NCBI GenBank assembly: GCA_964566765.1
Contig: CAZMJI010000038.1
Span: 1-9,645, forward strand
Source: Thioglobus_B sp964566765
GTDB taxonomy: Bacteria > Pseudomonadota > Gammaproteobacteria > PS1 > Pseudothioglobaceae
Direction of reading: 5' to 3'
Length of the DNA stretch: 9,645 nucleotides
Shown here: piece by piece, positions 6,263 through 9,645 of the stretch
Numbering within the stretch: position 1 is the stretch's first letter
Layout of the letters: every line of letters starts with the position of its first letter
The notes under the pieces: generated by a model
The model's input: only the letters and a program-made list of their open reading frames with translations
What the model was told of the DNA's origin: nothing
Database searches by the model: none
Position numbers and translations under genes: made by a program

Positions 6263-6514
6263 ACGAATCTTGATGTCGGTAATCGGCGTGGCTCGACAAG
6301 CCAAAATCTCACCCTGAGACAAGGGAACCAAACACTCTTGGTGGCTAACCTCCCCCGAGACCAATTCCAACACGCAGGCGCCGCAATGTCCTTGTCGACA
6401 CGCATAATTAATCAGCACATTATGTGCCTCTAACTCGGTTAATATTGAATGCTCACCGTATACGTAAAGCGCTTCGCTTTTGCCGCCGATGTTGTCAATA
6501 TCAATTCTAAACAT
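6251..6514 (-). CDS. yfaE: YfaE-type 2Fe-2S ferredoxin, class I RNR cofactor maintenance
   Basis: An 87-residue plant-type ferredoxin. The cluster ligands are C39, C44, C47 (YACRQGHCGACVLEL) and C73 (GEILACRA), with an additional non-ligand C61. In E. coli, YfaE (84 residues) supplies electrons to the diiron centre of NrdB to build and regenerate the tyrosyl radical. Its position 10 bp after nrdB, the last gene of nrdA-nrdB-yfaE, is the same as in E. coli and supports this role over a general ferredoxin. No convincing Shine-Dalgarno precedes ATG 6514, so it probably relies on ribosomes finishing nrdB. The stop lies within the end of selU on the opposite strand. Confidence 0.93.
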   Translation of the reverse strand: MFRIDIDNIGGKSEALYVYGEHSILTELEAHNVLINYACRQGHCGACVLELVSGEVSHQECLVPLSQGEILACRATPITDIKIRSRD

Positions 6515-6524
6515 GGATTAAAGA

Positions 6525-7658
6525 CTAGAGCTTAAAGTCTCCAAAGTCGTCACTTTCATCCAAGGTATTATCAATCGCACTCACCAGATAAGAGGTAATC
6601 TCAGTCTCTTGTGGTGCCACTTGTACGTTGTCTGAATCCAGCCAGTGGTTAATCCAAGGCAGCGGATTGGAACATTCTTCGAATAGCGGTGGCAAGTTCA
6701 GTGCACGCATACGCACATTGGTGATGTACTCCAAATACTGCTTCAAGATATCCGCATTCAGACCAATCATCGAGCCATCTCTAAACAAATAATCGGCCCA
6801 GTCTTTTTCTTGCTGACAAGCCTCTTTAAACATTTCCATCACTTCGGCTTCACACTCTTTGGCAATCTTAGCCATATCTGGATCATCCTTGCCATCACGC
6901 ATCAGATTGAGCATGTACTGAGTTGAGGTCAGATGCAGCGCCTCATCTCTGGCGATCATCTTAATAATCTTGGCATTACCTTCCATCACTTTGCGCTCTG
7001 CAAAGGCAAACGAGCAGGCAAATGACACATAAAAACGAATCGCCTCTAGGATATTGACCGAGAAGATGGTGAGGTACAGTTGGCGTTTTAAGCAGTACAA
7101 ATCGACATTGATCTCTTCACCATTGATGTTGTGCTTGCCGGGTCCATGGGTCAGATAAACTTGTGAGCACTTAATCAGCTCATCATAGTGTCTAGAAACA
7201 CTTTCCGCACGCTGAATAATCTCATCGGTTTTCATGATGTCATCAAACACCGCACCCGGCTCATTCACAATGGCGCGAATAATATGCGTATAAGAACGTG
7301 AGTGAATGGTTTCAGAAAAACTCCAAGTCTCAATCCAATTCTCTAACTCAGGCAGTGAGACAATCGGCAAAAATGCAATATTCGGACTTCGACCTTGAAC
7401 CGAATCCAGCAAAATTTGGTATTGAAGGTTGGAGAGAAAGATGTGCTTCTCATTAGGTAGAAGCTTGGCAAAATCCATCTTATCTTTAGAGACATCGATC
7501 TCCTCTGGACGCCAGAAAAACGACAACTGTTTCTCAGTCAGCTTCTCAAACATCTCAAACTTCTGTTTATCGAAACGCGCCACGTTAACCGTATCACCAA
7601 AGAACATCGGCTGTGTCAACGTATCGCTAATGGTTTTACTGAAAATAGAATATGACAT
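6525..7658 (-). CDS. nrdB: Class Ia ribonucleoside-diphosphate reductase, beta subunit
   Basis: A 377-residue R2 subunit that carries the diiron-tyrosyl radical cofactor for reduction of ribonucleoside diphosphates. Counting the initiator Met, the metal ligands are D85, E116, H119, E205, E239 and H242, and the radical tyrosine is Y123 (SETIHSRSYTHII). These are one above the usual mature E. coli numbers (84, 115, 118, 204, 238, 241, 122). The length is one residue more than E. coli NrdB, and the C-terminal tail DDFGDFKL keeps the acidic-aromatic pattern that docks into NrdA. It follows nrdA after 18 bp with a strong ribosome site and is followed by the ferredoxin gene. All key residues are intact, so this is a canonical tyrosyl-radical Ia enzyme. 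Confidence 0.98.
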   Translation of the reverse strand: MSYSIFSKTISDTLTQPMFFGDTVNVARFDKQKFEMFEKLTEKQLSFFWRPEEIDVSKDKMDFAKLLPNEKHIFLSNLQYQILLDSVQGRSPNIAFLPIVSLPELENWIETWSFSETIHSRSYTHIIRAIVNEPGAVFDDIMKTDEIIQRAESVSRHYDELIKCSQVYLTHGPGKHNINGEEINVDLYCLKRQLYLTIFSVNILEAIRFYVSFACSFAFAERKVMEGNAKIIKMIARDEALHLTSTQYMLNLMRDGKDDPDMAKIAKECEAEVMEMFKEACQQEKDWADYLFRDGSMIGLNADILKQYLEYITNVRMRALNLPPLFEECSNPLPWINHWLDSDNVQVAPQETEITSYLVSAIDNTLDESDDFGDFKL

Positions 7659-7665
7659 AATAAGT

Positions 7666-7671
7666 CTCCTT
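7666..7671 (-). promoter_or_regulatory. Strong Shine-Dalgarno site for nrdB
   Basis: AAGGAG on the minus strand lies 7 bases before the nrdB ATG, within the 18-bp gap after nrdA. It is the clearest ribosome binding site in the window; most other internal operon genes lack one and overlap their upstream neighbour. This fits the need for independent, high nrdB translation. Confidence 0.8.
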
Positions 7672-7676
7672 AATAA

Positions 7677-9645
7677 TTACAGCTTACAAACACCATCAGC
7701 GCAAGCGTTGTCATCTTGTTTCTCTTCCAACTCGTCCGAGGCGCCGTCACGTGTGGTATGGTAGTACAGGGTCTTAATACCGTACTTATAAGCCTTAAGT
7801 AGATCCATTAGGAACAACTTCATCGGCACACGATTACCTTCGAACTGCGATGGGTCATAGTGCGTATTGGTTGAGATCGACTGATCCACAAACTTCTGCA
7901 TAATCGCACACAGCTGCAGATAACCCTCGTTATCCTTAATCTCCCAAAGTAGCTCATACTGGCCATGCAGACGCTCATACTCTGGCACAATTTGCTTTAA
8001 GATGCCGTCTTTAGATTGCTTGACTGAAACAAAACCACGTGGTGGCTCAATACCATTGGTTGAGTTAGAGATTTGCGAGGAACTCTCGCAAGGCATCAAT
8101 GCAGTTAGGGTTGAGTTTCTCAGACCTGTACTTTGAATCTCAGTGCGCAACGCCTCCCAATCTAATTCTAGGGCACAATTGCAAAACTCATCGATATCCT
8201 GCTTATAGGTATCAATCGGCAAAATACCTTGGGCGTATTTGGTCTCCGAAAACGAAGGGCAAGCACCTTTTTCTTGAGCCAATTGGTTTGAGGCCTTGAG
8301 CGAGTAATACTGCAGCGCTTCAAAGGTTTGGTGAATCAAATGATTACCCGAACCGTTGGAGTATTTCGCCCCGTTTTTCGCTAAGTAATAAGCCAGGTTG
8401 GTCACACCAATACCCAGGGTTCGACGGTTCATACTGGCCAGCTCAGCCGCCTTAATTGGGTAGTCTTGATAATCCAGCAGTGAATCCAGGGCGCGGACGA
8501 TAATATCGGTAATATCTTCCAGCTCATCTAGGGACTCTAGAGCACCTAAGTTAACCGCTGATAAGGTACATAGGGCTACCTCACCATTTTCGTCTTGTAC
8601 CGAATATAGCGGTTTGGTTGGTAGGGTAATCTCCATGCAAAGATTGGACTGACGTACCGGCGCCACTGTTGGATCAAAGGCACCATGGGTATTGGTGTGG
8701 TCCACGTTCTGCAAATAGATACGGCCCGTATTGGCACGCTCTTGCATAAATTTGGCAAATAACTCGCGCGCCTTAATGGTTTCCTTGCGTACCAATTCAT
8801 CTTGTTCGTATTGCTCGTATAAGCGTTTGAATTCTGCTTGATCCTCAAAAAAGGCATCGTATAAGCCTGGCGCATCATGTGGCGAGAATAGGGTAATGTC
8901 ACCATCTTCTAAGAAGCGCTGGTACATCAGACCATTAAACTGCACACCATAGTCCAAGTGACGGATACGATTCTCATCAGTACCGGCGTTGTTCTTCAGT
9001 ACCAAGAGTTCTTTAACCTCTAGATGCCATAGTGGATAGAATAGGGTGGCCGCACCACCGCGCACGCCGCCTTGCGAGCAAGACTTAACCGCCGTATGGA
9101 AGTGTTTGAAAAATGGAATACAACCAGTATGTGTGGCCTCACCGCCGCGAATCGGGCTACCTAGGGCGCGGATCTTACCACCATTAATACCAATACCAGC
9201 ACGCTGCGACACGTACTTCACAATCGCACCAGCTGCCGCACTGATAGAATCCAGGTCATCATCGGTTTCAATCAAGACGCAAGACGAGAACTGTCGGGTT
9301 GGGGTGCGCACACCCGCCATAATCGGCGTTGGCAGTGAAATCTTAAAGTTAGAAGCGGCATCATAAAAACGCTTGACAATCGCTAAGCGCTCAGACGGAT
9401 CGTATTCTTGGAATAAGCACATACCCACCAAGACGTAGAGTTGCTGTGGCGACTCATAAATCTCACCGGTAACACGATTTTGCACCAGGTACTTGCCTTC
9501 TAATTGCTTCACCGCCGCATAGGAGAATTTCATATCACGCCAGTGGTCAATGTAGCTGTCTAGCTCTTCAATCTCTGCTTTGGAGTATTTCGCCAAGATG
9601 TCGGTGTCATAAATCCCCATCTCGGTGTATTTTTGAATGTGATCA
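7677..9645 (-). CDS. nrdA: Class Ia ribonucleoside-diphosphate reductase, alpha subunit (5' end beyond window)
   Basis: The catalytic R1 subunit. The frame stays open past the ATG at 9620 to the window edge, encoding DHIQKYTE before MGIYD, which matches E. coli residues from about 104. So ATG 9620 is internal, and roughly the first 103 residues, including the ATP-cone activity-control domain, are missing. With the 9620 Met aligned to E. coli M112, active-site residues fall at the E. coli numbers: C225 (RQFSSCVLIE), N437, C439 and E441 (NLCMEITLP), C462 (ALCTLSA), Y730 and Y731 (KTLYYHTT). The C-terminal redox pair is in CADGVCKL. The tail is three residues shorter than in E. coli, suggesting about 758 residues in full. 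The promoter and any NrdR boxes lie outside the window. Confidence 0.98.
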   Translation of the reverse strand, partial: DHIQKYTEMGIYDTDILAKYSKAEIEELDSYIDHWRDMKFSYAAVKQLEGKYLVQNRVTGEIYESPQQLYVLVGMCLFQEYDPSERLAIVKRFYDAASNFKISLPTPIMAGVRTPTRQFSSCVLIETDDDLDSISAAAGAIVKYVSQRAGIGINGGKIRALGSPIRGGEATHTGCIPFFKHFHTAVKSCSQGGVRGGAATLFYPLWHLEVKELLVLKNNAGTDENRIRHLDYGVQFNGLMYQRFLEDGDITLFSPHDAPGLYDAFFEDQAEFKRLYEQYEQDELVRKETIKARELFAKFMQERANTGRIYLQNVDHTNTHGAFDPTVAPVRQSNLCMEITLPTKPLYSVQDENGEVALCTLSAVNLGALESLDELEDITDIIVRALDSLLDYQDYPIKAAELASMNRRTLGIGVTNLAYYLAKNGAKYSNGSGNHLIHQTFEALQYYSLKASNQLAQEKGACPSFSETKYAQGILPIDTYKQDIDEFCNCALELDWEALRTEIQSTGLRNSTLTALMPCESSSQISNSTNGIEPPRGFVSVKQSKDGILKQIVPEYERLHGQYELLWEIKDNEGYLQLCAIMQKFVDQSISTNTHYDPSQFEGNRVPMKLFLMDLLKAYKYGIKTLYYHTTRDGASDELEEKQDDNACADGVCKL

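Noticed and set aside
7429..7764. 111-codon plus-strand open frame antisense to nrdB and nrdA
   Set aside because: It spans the junction of two well-supported genes, resembles no family and is a codon shadow.
8576..8905. 109-codon minus-strand open frame in another frame of nrdA
   Set aside because: It lies entirely within the conserved catalytic core of nrdA and has no recognisable motif.
9046..9366. 106-codon plus-strand open frame antisense to nrdA
   Set aside because: It is a proline- and alanine-rich shadow of conserved nrdA sequence, with no domain or ribosome site.
9620..9620. ATG at 9620 as the true start of NrdA
   Set aside because: The upstream codons to the window edge encode residues that align with E. 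coli NrdA, so the gene continues beyond the window and is not N-terminally truncated.

Overview
This window reads as a compact stretch of a gammaproteobacterial chromosome. RNase T, which is essentially restricted to Gammaproteobacteria, is present. The SelD, SelU, NrdA, NrdB and YfaE-type ferredoxin proteins all match remembered Escherichia coli relatives residue for residue at their active sites. It is not an enteric genome: the dUTPase is of the dimeric all-alpha type, the ilvD start region is of the non-E. coli IlvD type, and the tetranucleotide CTAG is fairly common. I cannot name the genus from sequence alone. There is no sign of phage, insertion sequence, CRISPR, tRNA or rRNA.

Layout: the left edge (1-82, minus strand) carries the first 27 codons of ilvD, which runs off the window. 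A 57-bp AT-rich divergent spacer follows. The plus-strand pair 140-1172 encodes a stand-alone GNAT acetyltransferase and RNase T. The minus-strand operon pxpA-pxpB-pxpC (3411 down to 1141) encodes the 5-oxoprolinase complex and meets rnt tail to tail with a 32-bp coding overlap. A 56-bp spacer at 3412-3467 separates pxpA from the divergent plus-strand operon dut-selD-selU (3468-6262). That operon meets the minus-strand nrdA-nrdB-yfaE operon (9645 down to 6251) with a 12-bp coding overlap. nrdA is cut by the right edge and lacks its N-terminal ATP-cone region.

How the genes work together: nrdA, nrdB and yfaE make a class Ia ribonucleotide reductase and the ferredoxin that maintains its diiron-tyrosyl cofactor. 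The dUTPase acts downstream in the same dNTP economy by removing dUTP and yielding dUMP. SelD makes selenophosphate and SelU uses it to install 2-selenouridine in tRNA wobble positions. PxpABC recycles 5-oxoproline to glutamate. RNase T trims tRNA and other stable RNA 3' ends. The GNAT resembles the acetyltransferase domain of N-acetylglutamate synthase and might feed arginine synthesis.

No strikingly novel system is visible; all genes are recognisable housekeeping or accessory metabolic genes. The observations most worth a second look are the translationally coupled dUTPase-selD-selU arrangement with two near-identical 8-bp GTGA(G/C)TAA junctions, the very short leader predicted for pxpA, substitutions in conserved PxpA motifs, and the terminator-free convergent gene overlaps. 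There is no gene-free stretch longer than about 60 bp.
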